A DNA stretch of 64,000 bases from Cytidiella melzeri. Lineage: Eukaryota; Basidiomycota; Agaricomycetes; Polyporales; Irpicaceae. The stretch lies in the NCBI GenBank assembly GCA_022592445.1, contig JABYQR010000114.1, positions 53,994 through 117,993 on the forward strand, written 5' to 3'. Positions 31,430 to 42,559 of the stretch are shown one piece after another; positions within the stretch are counted from its first letter, which is position 1, and each line of letters opens with the position of its first letter. The notes beneath the pieces are model-generated. The model was given only the letters and a program-made list of their open reading frames with translations, did no database searches and had not been told where the DNA came from. Made by a program: the position numbers and the translations under genes.

Positions 31430-32924
31430 ATGTCTAACACACCGCGTTTGAGAGTTTTACTGACAGCAAGTACTCTCATGACTCCTTTGTACATCTCGCA
31501 ACGCTAAACTCGGGTGAAGAACGACGACGGACCTCCCGGACATGATTCTCCCTACATATATGGTCTGTACAGACACTTGACCAATGAATTGGGTACGTCT
31601 AGGATGTCCAGTTGCGTGGGACGCTCTTGTGCACTTGTGCGAGCGTTGTTCATGATTCCGGCCAGGCTGGGACGTGAAGGTTGTCATACCAAGTTCGCAG
31701 AAATCGTGGATAGGTACGCCAACGATGGTATTCGATACTTTGCTCCGAGTACATGCTCAACCTTTCATTTGGTTTATAGGTAAAGCGTACCAAATTATGG
31801 AGACTACGTATGGCAGGTATTATTACCCGCGTGATCCTGGTCAGTTATACGAACAATCATGGCGGTTCGGCTATTATACTTAGCTCACTCAACTAAGATG
31901 GTGCCGGTGAGATATCAGAATCGTCTAGACCATTGAAGGAGGGTGAGCTTGCGGAATGGATTTTGCTTGACGGGGTGCGTACATCTTTCAGTGTCCTCAT
32001 CTTGACCAACTCTTTTCTGACCTCGGTGTGGAAAATTGCCGCAACAGACACCAGCAACTTGTGCAAACATTGCACTGCATAACCTCTACCCTGGACAAAT
32101 AGACTTGGTGGTCAGTACAGAGCACAACACTGCTCACGAAGCTTCTACCTAATACTAAGTCCTGGCTGTAAATGCAGATTTCAGGTCCGAATCTTGGTCG
32201 CAACAGTTCATGTACGATCCCTCTTCCGTCTACTCACTCAATCGACCTGCTCACAAACCTCCCCCCTTCAGCCGCATTCGCCCTTTCCTCCGGCACAATC
32301 GGCGCCGCCCTCTCTTCCTCCCTCTCCAAAACCCGTTCCATAGCTCTCTCCTATGGCACGGTCTTCCATCCTACCCCCTCCACCTGGTTCCTCCCCGCAC
32401 ACACCATCAGCGGCCGCATCATCCGCCACCTCTACGAGAATTGGGGTGCCGACGACGGCGGCATCCGCAACAACGAAGTCGACCTGTACAACGTCAACGT
32501 CCCCATGATACCGAATCTCCTCGACGAACCAGGTTTACCGATCGCGTGGACGAGGATGTGGCGGAACTCGTACGGGAGGTTGTTCAAACGGCTGAATGGG
32601 GTGTCCCCCAAGCCTGCGACGTCGCCTGCCGGTCCTGACTCGCTGGACAGCGACGGGCGGGGTATATTGCTGGACGGGTCTGCGCGAAGCACCAGCGAGA
32701 ATGATTCGTCGGGACTTACGTTCAAATTCTCTCCTGACATGGAGGGGCTGATTCGGCCGGATATGGCAAGTCTCCCTGTTGGCTCAGACGGATGGGCCAT
32801 TGCGAAGGGTTGGATTAGTGTCACACCCTTACGTGCATGTTTTGCGGAGCCCGAGCAGGCGTTAGACAATGCTGCGTCGGAACATGCAGACGTCGAAAAG
32901 TCTATTTGGAAGTTCAAGTTGTGA
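31430..32924 (+). CDS. SurE-like 5'/3'-nucleotidase/phosphatase (347 aa, 8 exons, first intron GC-AG)
   Basis: Exons: 31430-31465, 31520-31592, 31666-31713, 31780-31839, 31898-31974, 32048-32110, 32178-32211, 32272-32924. The SurE hallmarks are assembled by splicing: VLLTNDDGPP (residues 9-18; Asp pair binds metal), GWDVKVVIPSSQ, LLDGTPATC, and ISGPNLGRN (120-128), followed by SSGTIGAA. SurE proteins are metal-dependent phosphatases acting on nucleoside monophosphates and are related to the SurE half of yeast Pby1. The NDDG motif is intact only if intron 1 is spliced from a GCAAGT donor (31466) to GAAG (31519); the nearby GT gives the wrong frame. The C-terminal 100 residues are Ser/Gly-rich with a final conserved-looking ISVTPL motif. 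Probably cytosolic, as no signal peptide is seen. Confidence 0.88.
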
Positions 32925-33130
32925 CACAGCGAGACAAGACAGCTTTGAAAGCAGTGTAGCAATATGGAGCTAGTTCTACGATGTCCACGGCACTTTTCAT
33001 TCAGAACCCTTGAGGACCTGAAGTCGAGGAGATGTGGTATGATAGGTCGTACTCTAGTCGTATATGGAATGGCACCAGGCGTGGTGGTCCTGTGACGCAC
33101 AGTGCCTCTGCGTCTGTCTACTCAATGCTG

Positions 33131-35010
33131 TCATGCGCCAAGAATACTCAGTGCAAGGAGTAAAGGTGCGAGAAACAAGCCAAAAGCAGGTACTGCGGAA
33201 AGCCCAGAGTGTACCGCGCCGTTCGAAGGCTGTGCCAACGTGACACTCTTGTAAACCTTCATGTGGTTTATCGACCACGAAGCGTTCTGTTTGAGCGACA
33301 TATAAGTCAGCATTCGTCAATAAGTAGGGTACGTCGCGTTTTAAGCTTACTACAAAGTTGCTAGGGTCCATGAGACGATCTGAACACGTTCCAGGACAGC
33401 CTGACGTGGCATATGAGTTGCCTGCCCAGTCACCTGTACGCCGTTTGGTGAGAGGCTGGAGCAACGAAAAGTTAGAATAATACTAACCGCAGAAAGTGAT
33501 ATCTGTGCCACGGACAGTCAATGGGGCTTGTGCAGAAGATCTGGCGAATAGAACGCGTACCAAAGATGATAGAGTGGTTCACGAAGTTCGTCATAAGATT
33601 ACATCCTGTCGGATCGAGGAAGGCAACAGGTACACCCCACGTATCAGGCTTGGGGTTGTTTTCCTGAATATCGGTAGGAACAAGGGCTCGGTAGAAATTC
33701 CCTGCAGATCAGTTAATATGAATAGTGAGCTTGTGCGTTGTTGCCGACACGGTGGTCACTACATACACACTGCGATGCCGTTCTTGTCCCATTTCATGGC
33801 AAATACGCCTCCCCCGGCTGCATCGAACGTCGGCCCATATGAAGCTTGACTCCATTCCGTGATGGCACATCCTGCGTTGCCGTTAGACAGCCCATCGCAA
33901 TCTACGTTAGGCTGGCCGTTGCTGGTCTAATCAGCCGAAAGAGTCAGCATATGCATGAAGCAGTGGATTCGCTCTCGTGATTGACACATACGACTACGGT
34001 TCCGGTGAAACTTGCGTTTGGTGTTAGGGAGCAGTCTGATATTCCATATTCTATCACTGAATGTAATCGCTGAAAGTCAGGATTGACGTACTGGGCCCAG
34101 TGTGCCAAGTTACTTGGTTGTGCTCGTTGTCGTGAACACCTTCTATGATATCGATCTCTCCGCACTGTAGCATTGGAATGGTCAGCTTCGAGTATGTTTC
34201 GTTCGTGACATAGCGTACCATTGGCCAATTAGGCCCTACGGTCCACCAGGCAGGCCAAACCCCTGTAAAGCAGAGTCAAGAGCAGAAAGTGAATATATGC
34301 ACACACATGAACGTACCACAGCCCCACGGTGCCTTGTTCAGGTCAAGTATGAAGAGACCAGAATTATAGACCTTTTGGCTGGATATCCGCACACTGAGAC
34401 ACGAACTTAATTGAGGCACAAGTGATGGCGAGCACGGCATTCATCATCGTACCTGTTCCGATTCACACCAGTGGTCAACTGCGTGCTATCGTCGCCCTTC
34501 ATGACAACCGTGTTGTTTTCGACGAAAGCGAGTCCGTTCGCGAGCGCAAACTCTTTGGTTGTGTAACTACATGGTTCCCTCAGCTTCCCCTGGACAAGTG
34601 CATTACCATTTCAAAAACACGTACTTGACCATGCCGCTGTTATTGCCGAATGAGCAAGTGGGGAACCTATGACTCCAACCGGAAGAACCTACTTTGTTGG
34701 GTCGGGACCCGTGAAGAAGTCGAACGTGCTGACCCCCCAATGAGCTATGACACCACTTGCCAGATTCGCGGTCGACTCACTCAAAGAACGTCTCTCCTGC
34801 ATATGTGTCTTGAATCGTCCAAACGACGCTGGTATTATTCGTGGTGTTTTGGGAGGTTGTTCGTGTGGTGAGAGACCACGCTACAGCGTAGGTAGGGTAT
34901 GATGAAAGCAGAAGCAATGCTCCTGCTGTAGAAGGGTGCACTGTTTCCCCTCTGAAGAGAGAGAGCACAAGCAAGATGAAGGCGGGAGGTAGCTGAGAAA
35001 GCAGCATCAT
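33131..35010 (-). CDS. GH16 endo-1,3(4)-beta-glucanase, probably GPI-anchored (394 aa, 13 exons)
   Basis: Exons (minus): 35010-34781, 34728-34693, 34636-34625 (12 nt), 34566-34453, 34393-34317, 34262-34219, 34164-34092, 34035-33992, 33926-33767, 33701-33561, 33502-33488 (15 nt), 33433-33351, 33286-33131. The GH16 catalytic motif is GEIDIIEG: E174 nucleophile, D176, E179 acid/base. Other family landmarks: NSGLFILDLNKAPWGCGVWPAWW (split by an intron), HNQVTWHTGP, YGPTFDAAGGGVFAMKWD, NHSIIFDITFCGDWAG, YATSGCPGTCSDRLMDP. The enzyme cleaves beta-1,3/1,4- or 1,3/1,6-glucan and likely remodels the cell wall. The N-terminus is hydrophobic (secretion signal). The C-terminus ends in a hydrophobic stretch (residues about 371-392) after a Ser/Ala region, as in GPI-anchored wall enzymes. 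Convergent with the SurE gene, divergent from the ING gene. Confidence 0.9.
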
Positions 35011-35673
35011 GAAGTTCGTGTTTGTCGTATGCAAGTACTGGGTACGGATCTGAATGCTGTCAGACTTGTGGGACTCCTGATGTCAGAAAGTAAATCTCCA
35101 GAGGTATCGCAGTGGAAGAGAAAGGCGGACGGAGATGGGGGAGAGTGGTTAAGAGCTGGATGAACTGTGAGCAGAGGTTGAACGTGTGGTATGCTTAATT
35201 ATAGCGAAGACATCACGGCGGGTACACGAGGCAGACTGACAATGGGAAAACGTGTGAGCAGACTGTCCGAGGATGAAAGTGCGAGCGCAGTCGTCGTGGA
35301 CGTGGTTGTCGACGCACCTCAAGGTTGAGGGAGATGACGACGGAGGAGTACCAAGCACACGAGGTTGATCCGTGTCCTCCGTGAGTGGCACGCTCGTCGC
35401 TCTCACGAACACTCCCGTCGTCCCCTGGCGGAGCGTATACAGCGTCGACTGCCAATATCCAGGTCGGTGGGCGAGCAGTGGATAGAGCGATACTAGCGTT
35501 GAGCGAGTCAAGTTGCCGTTGAATGGAAATAAAAAGGCGGGAGAGCTTTTCGGCGTCTGCAATGACCCAGACGTGAATATTTGAATTCGCGCACGGCCCC
35601 ATTCGTTTGCTTCGCCTCTCGCATTTCGACGACGACGTTGACGACGACGTGCACAGCGACGAGGCACTCTTCC
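35011..35673. promoter_or_regulatory. Divergent promoter region between GH16 and ING genes
   Basis: 663 nt separate the two start codons, so both promoters lie here. No clear TATA box was identified. A minus-strand frame overlapping 35149-35667 is a shadow with random-looking composition. A stretch of CGACGACG repeats lies just before the ING start. Confidence 0.45.
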
Positions 35674-37096
35674 ATGTCATCCATGGGCCCTCCAAGACCC
35701 CCCGTTTCATCCACCACAGTCACATCTTCCCCAGCTAGGGTGGCCCACTCCCTCGCTCTCCTCACAGAGTATACCCATTCCCTCGACTCCCTCCCCCTCG
35801 ACCTCTCTCGCAACTTTGCCGATTTACGGGAGCTCGACGCCGTTCTTTCATCTTCCATGACTGCTGTTACGAGCAAAGTGATCCAACTCACCAACATGAT
35901 CGAAAACCACCCATCCAGAGAAGAACGCCTCCACCTTCTCGCAGACATCGCAGACGAGGTTAGCAAACTCAAGCCAGGCGCCGACGACAAGATTCGCGTT
36001 GCATGCCATGCTGCCGACGCTTTGCGTGGCCATCAGTCTCATATGACCAACCTCCTCGACCACATTCCCGAGCCCGAGTATAGCGTTATGGCGGGCATGT
36101 TGTCGCGGAAAACGGTGTATCCTCACGTTGCAGCGCGTTCGTATGTTCCTGCAGGCATGGCAGAAGGCGGAAGGCGACAACGCAGAACTGCTCTTCTGGC
36201 GTCAGGGTCTGCGATGGAGTCTACCCCCAACAAACGTAGACGTGTTGTAGCCGACGACGGAGAAACAATCAAAAGTCCCAGTAAGCCACGAACAGGCGAG
36301 GCCTCTCGGGCAAGGAATGGGGCTCGGAAAAAGTACGTTGCATGTTGTCATTCAGTCTCCAATTATCAATATTGTGGGCCTCTTCCAGAACAGATCGCGC
36401 AGCCTCCCCAACAGAGTCAATAGTCTCTGCAGCGTCACACCTGCCCGCTTCTGCTCTTCCTCCTCAAATGTCGCGTCAAAACACAGGAAATCGTGCTGGA
36501 AGTTCTGCCTCGTCTGTCAAACGCGTCCGTGGCCAAGCCGCCCCTGCACAGGCCGACGATGCTCGTCAAGAGTTCAACCACCCGCCATCCTCATCGCACC
36601 CTTCGTTGCCCATACCGTATGCCAATGGCTCGGCTAGTGATACAGCAGCGGGAAGAAATGGCATAACTGAATGGGCAACAGGTCAACTTGAAGGTCCCGG
36701 TATGCCAGTGGCGAGGTCATTCCCTAATCCCACCCCGTCCGTTGTCGCAGAGGTCGACACCGACGGCGGTGCCGCAGGAGCGGATGCGGATGGCGATGGC
36801 GACGACGGGAGGACGTACTGTTTCTGTGATAGAGTCAGCTTTGGAGAGATGATTGCATGCGACGATGGAAACTGTGAACGCGAATGGGTGCGATGTCCGC
36901 CTTGTTATATGCTCATCCCTACGTTAATACGCTATACCTGTAGTTCCATCTCGCTTGCATTGGACTCACCGTGGCACCGGAAGGAAGTTGGATTTGCGAA
37001 ACGTGTCGGGCGAAGCGCGCCACAAAGCGATCGGGGCGGGGTGGCAAGAGACGTGCCGGCGGTGGTCGCGCTGGGGCTCGCAATACCTCTGCGTAA
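35674..37096 (+). CDS. ING-family chromatin protein with C-terminal PHD finger (436 aa, 3 exons)
   Basis: Exons 35674-36332, 36389-36887 and 36944-37096. The N-terminal helical ING domain spans about residues 20-125 (LALLTEYTHSLDSLPLDLSR; later ELDAVLSSSMTAVTSKV). A long low-complexity linker has a basic NKRRR-type nuclear signal. The PHD finger starts YCFCDRVSFGEMIACDDGNC (about 363-382) and continues after intron 2 with FHLACIGLTVAPEGSWICETC, giving the Cys4-His-Cys3 zinc ligands. ING PHD fingers read histone H3K4 trimethylation and tether histone acetyltransferase or deacetylase complexes (yeast Yng1, Yng2, Pho23). Which complex applies cannot be told. The protein ends in a Lys/Arg/Gly-rich tail. 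The acceptor at 36388 was chosen because it restores the frame into the PHD exon. Confidence 0.9.
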
Positions 37097-37638
37097 AATT
37101 CTATTCAAGATACACACGTGTACTGGTCGCATCGTGAGTCGGTCTTTGTCGCTCGACGAGTTGAGATGTCTACAGAACTGAGTGATGCCGCAGATATAGT
37201 ATTATGTAGTTCTAATGCAACATGCAATCCTTTCAAGATGTCAATGTTATCTTCAAACCCACTCTTCAGCTTGTGCGCCTTGGTGTCAATGAAAGCTGAT
37301 CACTGCACGCATGCAAATGGCAGGTTATGTGGGACAGAAAATAGAGATTAGGACCACGATAATAGGAAAGGCAGGCGAGGTGAGGCTTCTTGCGCAAAGG
37401 TTATTTCTTCCACTGCCAGTCTCTTTGTCTCTTCTACGAGTATATAATTCTGCCCCTGCTCGTTGTCTTCGTTACCTCACTCCTTGGCACTGTACCACCA
37501 TCTCTATATCGCCAGCGGTCATTGCCTCACATCCAATTATCCTCACATCACATAACCCCATCCATTGGAATCTGTCTCTTGGATATGTGAGTGCCTCTGA
37601 TATAGTCCAACTCTTATTGCCACTTACAGTGGCCACAG
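37097..37638. other. Intergenic, possibly 5' part of the next gene
   Basis: No exon can be assigned with confidence. A plausible GTGAGT donor (37587) and CTTACAG acceptor (37628) suggest an upstream exon of the following hypothetical gene around 37500-37586. Confidence 0.35.
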
Positions 37639-38796
37639 GAGTACTCCCCAGTCTTCGCCGAGCAAGTTCTCGATCAGCGAGGACCTGTATGTTAATTATC
37701 GCAATGGGCGTGACAACCACCGCTTCACCAACTTCAACTCTGTCAGTAGCAAACAAAGTACGTTGCTATATGCTGTTCCTCTTGTTCACTAAGCGTGACA
37801 AGCTTCCTAGCAGTCAACTCCAAGAAAGTTGCTCCCCGCATAGCTATTCCCCGTGAGCACCACCAGATTTCCGTGGCCATTCGCGAGAGAAATAGACGAG
37901 TGCCTCAGTCTGAGCTGGACTGTGGACTGATTCGACCTAATCTTCGTCGAAACTACGCTTGGCCTTGCACTACCAGATCCTGCTACTCCCCCGAGGAGGC
38001 ACATGAACTCTGATACTCGGAGCAGCTCCTCAACCTCCGATATCAGCTAGCCTCTTCCCGGCCTTGTGCTCTCTGACAACGGGTCAGACATTGAGAACAA
38101 TGATCCCGCACCTGATCATTCCGCTACACCCACTCCATCGCTTTTCTCGCCTGTTGCTGTCAATCGACTACTTATGACGCCGTCGCCTGTCAAACGAGAG
38201 CTGCCTGCAGCCGACACGTACTCTCCATGGAGCCTCTCAAAAGACGGCAGCCAGCCTTCTCTCGTAATCTTTGCCATGTACAACCACGGTTCCCGTCGAC
38301 GAAGTAGACGCTGTCGCCGAGTTCCTCGGCGGACTGCGACGTCCTCTAGATTCCTTCCTCCCCAGTTTTCGAGAGCTCGGCATCACCGACGCTCACGACC
38401 TCGACTTCCTGAGCGAACTGAAAGATAAACTGGTTGATTTCTTTTCCATCCCCTCGTTGTCCGTCATGGCTCAGGAACATATCATTGCAGAGTCGGATGA
38501 AAGTCTCCAACGCTCTTCCAAGAACGCCAACGCCCCATCCCGCTGGCATAGACTGCGTCGTCTGGAAGTTTCTCGACGGCCTTCATGAGCCGTTGACTCG
38601 CCACTACGAGGCATTCACGGCCCTTGATTTGCGCTGCGAGAAAGACCTCGATCGCCTAGCCGAGGACAAGTCTTGGCCAGATAAATGGCGCGCAAAGCAC
38701 GAGCCATGCAAAAGTATGACGACCTTCGAGTGGCTATATTTCCAAGACGGGGTGCAGAAGCGGCCTTGGCAGAGCAACCCCCCATCGCAAGGATGA
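37639..38796 (+). CDS. Hypothetical protein gene with two similar helical (SAM-like) repeats, model incomplete
   Basis: Coding-like segments on the plus strand: up to 37757 (QSSPSKFSISEDLYVNYRNG), 37814-38013 (NSKKVAPRIAIPREHHQISV), about 38080-38260 (Ser/Pro-rich), about 38290-38432 and 38491-38796. Introns 37758-37813 and 38433-38490 join frames cleanly; the other junctions are unresolved and one stop (38011-38013) must be avoided. The last two segments each hold a similar repeat: FLGGLRRPLDSFLPSFRELG and FLDGLHEPLTRHYEAFTALD, each followed by a second helix pair. This resembles degenerate SAM-like modules in basidiomycete proteins, which I infer only from the pattern. The start is unknown. 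It may be intact with unusual splicing or a decaying gene. Confidence 0.35.
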
Positions 38797-39052
38797 GATA
38801 ACAAGGATTGAATGTTAAGAAGGAGTTACTCGCTCTAATTGGATAGGTCAAGAAAAGAAGGAACTACGCACAATATTCATGCGAGACGAAAGCTAGGGTA
38901 ATTTGATTAGAGTATTCGACATTTCGACTATGACGGATTGTCTTATGTCGCTATACGTCTATGTATGATACCCTCCGTTTCCATGACTGGGCCCGAAAAG
39001 TAAGGATGGTAAGTCCCACGAGGACAATGGATCTCCTCAAGACTCCCCGGTA

Positions 39053-40484
39053 CTACATCGCCCAACGGTCGACGCACAGAGTAGGTTGAGCTATACCCTC
39101 ATACGTTCTTACAATCTCTGCATCCAACAGTGCCCACTTGTGCAGTCTGTCGATGGGCTTCACGTCCAAGTCAACAACGGCGACGTTGACCTGACGTCCG
39201 TGCTTCACACGTATCATGAGCGAGCAGTCTTTGAACGAGGCTGACAGCAGATACGCGAGGCAGTAGTACCGCAAGTTGGCGACATCAGGGTGGTCGTGGT
39301 CCATGGCGACATGTTTTGTGAGATAGACGTCCAAGAAGTCGTCCCAATCAGACATCGAAGGATCCCGTTGACCGTCCCCAAGTGGACGCATCGAGAGAGG
39401 CTGGGCAGGCTCAGTACCGAGTGAGGTTTGCATCTGGGTGTCTGCAGCTGCGTGCGCTTCGGACCAGAGTGCCGTGAGACCTTCGATGTCAAGAGGGTCT
39501 AGAGTCCGTTGAAGGTTTGAGAGCTTTTGCAGGACAGGTGTCTGCATGAGAGCAGGGAGAAGTGCAGAGGTGAAGGCATCGCGCAGGTCTGTCAGGCTGG
39601 GCTCCGTGTCAGCAGGGCTGAGGATATGTGCAGCGAGAGGTGCGAGACTGGAAGGCTAGATGTGACCCCAACTCACTCAAATCCCTGCTGCCAGTACAGT
39701 AAAGTGCGAGAAGCTCACGAGTAAGCTGGGTTTCAGTATACTTCCGCCCACAAAAATGCGGAGGTTGTTGATCTGGCCAGAGGATCCGACCCAGCCGTCC
39801 CAGAGATAGTGTATAGCTTTCGTTACGCGAGACTCGTCGCCTGAGTAGAGGTCAAGCGGGCAGTAGCCAAGCGAGACATCCTCCCCACTCGTTGACTTCA
39901 TGTGGGCGTGCATGCAAAATCGGCATGTCGTGGTCTTCACCAGTTTACTACGAGGAGACAGATGTGTAGCAGAAGGTAGAAAGCCCCATTTAGGCTGCAT
40001 GCTAGCTTTAGAGGTTAAGGATGATTGCGATAGCCTCTCGAGGGCGCACCTTGATCTCGACGACGAAACCTTCGCCGCCCACGAGGTCGTCAGCTAAGAC
40101 GGCTTTCGTCTTCGTCACAGCGATACCGTCCTTCTCTCTCCGAACCGCGGGTCTTGCTTCATTGCTCATCTTGCGAAGCTGCCGCAGCCATGGCTCGTTC
40201 ACGCTCACCGACACGAGTCTAGGGAGGTATTCGGATGGAATTAGGCGTTGAGTGACCCGATGCTGGAAGAGGATCGTAGGATCGTCTGGCTGCTCGAGTT
40301 CTGGCCTGTCGCTGTGAATGGGAAGTGAACTCTGATCACTGGTAATACTCGTCTTCCTGAGACGGATGACAGTGCCAGTGAAGCAGGGACTGACTGGCCC
40401 AGTATACGAGAAGACGATCGTCGAGCCGCCTTCAGAGACGTATTTCCAGTCAGCCGGAGATGTGGACGTTACGTCGAGAGACAT
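39053..40484 (-). CDS. IPK1: Inositol-pentakisphosphate 2-kinase (437 aa, 3 exons)
   Basis: Exons (minus): 40484-40050, 39994-39719, 39655-39053, all junctions in phase 0. Family signatures: GGEGFVVEIKPKWGFLPSAT, formed across intron 1 (residues about 137-156); the zinc-binding TCRFCMHAH; YCPLDLYSGDESRVTKAIHY; and NNLRIFVGG. The C-terminal YYCLAYLLSASFKDCSLMIR contains the conserved LSATFKDCS-type motif. The enzyme phosphorylates Ins(1,3,4,5,6)P5 at the 2-position to give phytate, InsP6, which supports mRNA export and is the precursor of pyrophosphate inositols. Length agrees with fungal IPK1. Start at the first ATG of the exon. The gene is flanked by a hypothetical gene and an F-box paralogue; no functional clustering is apparent. 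Confidence 0.9.
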
Positions 40485-40760
40485 GGCGGTCGTGGGCAAA
40501 GAGCGTTGTCGGCAAGATGATAGATAATCTTATAGCAGCAAACGTAGATTAGACTCGCGTTCGAATCATCGATATCAAGTTGGCTGTAACGTATTATTGC
40601 CCTCATATGCACCCATGCCCAATAGTTACAGGCATACAAAACAATTCAAAGCATGATACTGCCCGTGAGCCTGAGAATACCCAATATACATAGAGAAGCG
40701 TTTTGCTACCATGACCAAATACCTGGCGAAGCAGCCTGACTACATGCAAGTGATGAAGAA
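40485..40760. other. Intergenic spacer
   Basis: 276 nt between the IPK1 start and the 3' end of F-box copy E. No gene seen; it should hold the IPK1 promoter and the F-box E terminator. Confidence 0.4.
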
Positions 40761-42559
40761 CTAGTACAAGCCACGGTGATTGAGTGGGACTGGAAACATA
40801 AGCGACTCCCACGAGTGCCAGTAGGAGACACAATGGGGGGAGGAGCTGGTCGTACAAACGGCAGGCAGTTCCATCCGCACCGGCCGTACACCGGCGTCCT
40901 CAAAAGAAACGTGAGGAACGAGTTCCGTGAACACGGACGCATTCTTTCTCCACGAACGAAAGGCCTCGCTTCTCCGTTCGTACGCTCTATGAGGATATCG
41001 TACAATGCGTAATGTTTGGATCGGGTTGCGTTGCGCTCTCGTCTTCAAGAATTTGAGGATGGCGGATTCGTCCATGCGGAGCTGCCTGTGTAGCTGTAAC
41101 TCCGTCAAGGACGGGAACAGGCGGTAGTTGGAGATGAAGCCGAGCCAGAAGTCGATGCTAGAATCCAGGACAATCTTCTTCACTTCCCTCATGCTTTCGA
41201 ACCAGCCCACCAAAAACACTGGTGGTCCACCCATGTCGGCCGAGGCTTCCTTCGCTAACCACAGCCAGAGCTCTTGTAGCTGAGGCTGATCTCCTAGCAT
41301 AGCGCACTGTCTGACAACTGATCCCTTCTTGGCCCGTGCGAGGAAATTAGACCATGCACTTGTACCCACGATACATTCGTTTCCAACGAACAGCCTCTGC
41401 GGAGGAGAGAGATGGTGCAGAGTTACTGGGAAGCTATAGGCTATGGCATGCCCTTCTTCTAGCACAAGTTTCTTCCGAACGAGGCCTTCGACTGCAACAG
41501 GGTTGCGTGAATATCCGAGAGATATTCGCCTCAAACGCGGCATGTTGACAGAGGGTAGCGCATCCAGCGTTGTCGCCAGCCCCTGCTCCCCCCAGACGTC
41601 GTTTAGTACAAGATCTTCTAGCTGCGAGTTCGACGCGAGAAGCGAGTGTAGGCCACGGAGCATCTCGACGTCGAGCTGTTGCTCCTCTAGGACGAGATGG
41701 CATAACGCGCGGAACGCGCCACCATGCCAACTTGGGGTGGACCTCGCAATCAACGTGTGCAACCTTGGGATTTGCCAGTTGCTGCCAACGACACGTTCAA
41801 CATCGTCTTGAACGTGCAGAGTGTCGATCATCAACGTTTTCAGTTGACTAGCCTTATGTAAGCAGGAGTCGAGAAAGACGGGATGGGCGGATTGTACGCG
41901 CAGTTCTTGGATCCGCCACGAGTTCGACTCAAGCTCGCCGAGGAGTAACTTATCGTTCTTGAACCCCCCTTCATTACCTCGGAAACGGAGGTAGAGGGGA
42001 CAAGCGCCCGATCGCGCGAACATTGTGGAGACAAAGTCCTGCTGATCTTCTGGCAGGGTTGAGAGGTGTCGGTGATGAACATGGATATGGCTCCAAAGGG
42101 CAGGCATGTGCACAGCGGTGTTCCTCCAGTGCCGGCAAACAGACTGTACCACTGGCCACTTGCTCTCCTTGAACCCAAACATCTCTGATCGGCGACGGTG
42201 CTTCCACAGATGTTCGAATATAAGCCCCAAGAGCTCTGGCGGAACTCGATTGACTGTGACTAGTTGATTCTGTGTGTAGCGGATATTTGACAACAGGCGT
42301 TCTGTTGCCCGCACAACCTGTTTTCGATGTGAGTCCTGGTGCCGTACTAGAGGATGACGATAGTGAACCTGCCTTTTCCAGGTTCAGTTCATGAAATACG
42401 CTGCAATAGTCACGTCAGTATATGGTGACTACACTCAAGTGCTACCTGCAAGGCGTACCTCTCCAAATTACCGCCTCCAAGCCATTCGAAGCACTCGCCT
42501 AGGTACTCCAGGGCATCTTCCATCTTGCTGGAATGGAATTGGAATGGAGCGGGACCCAT
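40761..42559 (-). CDS. F-box protein paralogue E, dispersed and inverted (561 aa, 3 exons; intron 2 is GC-AG)
   Basis: Exons (minus): 42559-42459 (101 nt), 42400-42373 (28 nt), 42317-40761. The N-terminus MGPAPFQFHSSKMEDALEYL matches copies A-D apart from a two-residue deletion. The F-box is VTVNRVPPELLGLIFEHL, then CRHWRNTAVHMPALW and the LRR-like body ending in a PVRMELPAVCTTSS motif shared with copies A-C. Intron 2 starts GCAGGT and ends AAACAG, the third GC donor in the family at this exact position. It lies about 10 kb from the tandem array on the opposite strand and is the most diverged copy, so it is an older duplication. Expected role: SCF ubiquitin-ligase substrate adaptor. Confidence 0.85.

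Noticed and set aside
36317..36637. Alternative acceptor and frame after intron 1 of the ING gene
   Set aside because: It hits a stop before the PHD finger; the acceptor at 36388 keeps the frame into YCFCDR.
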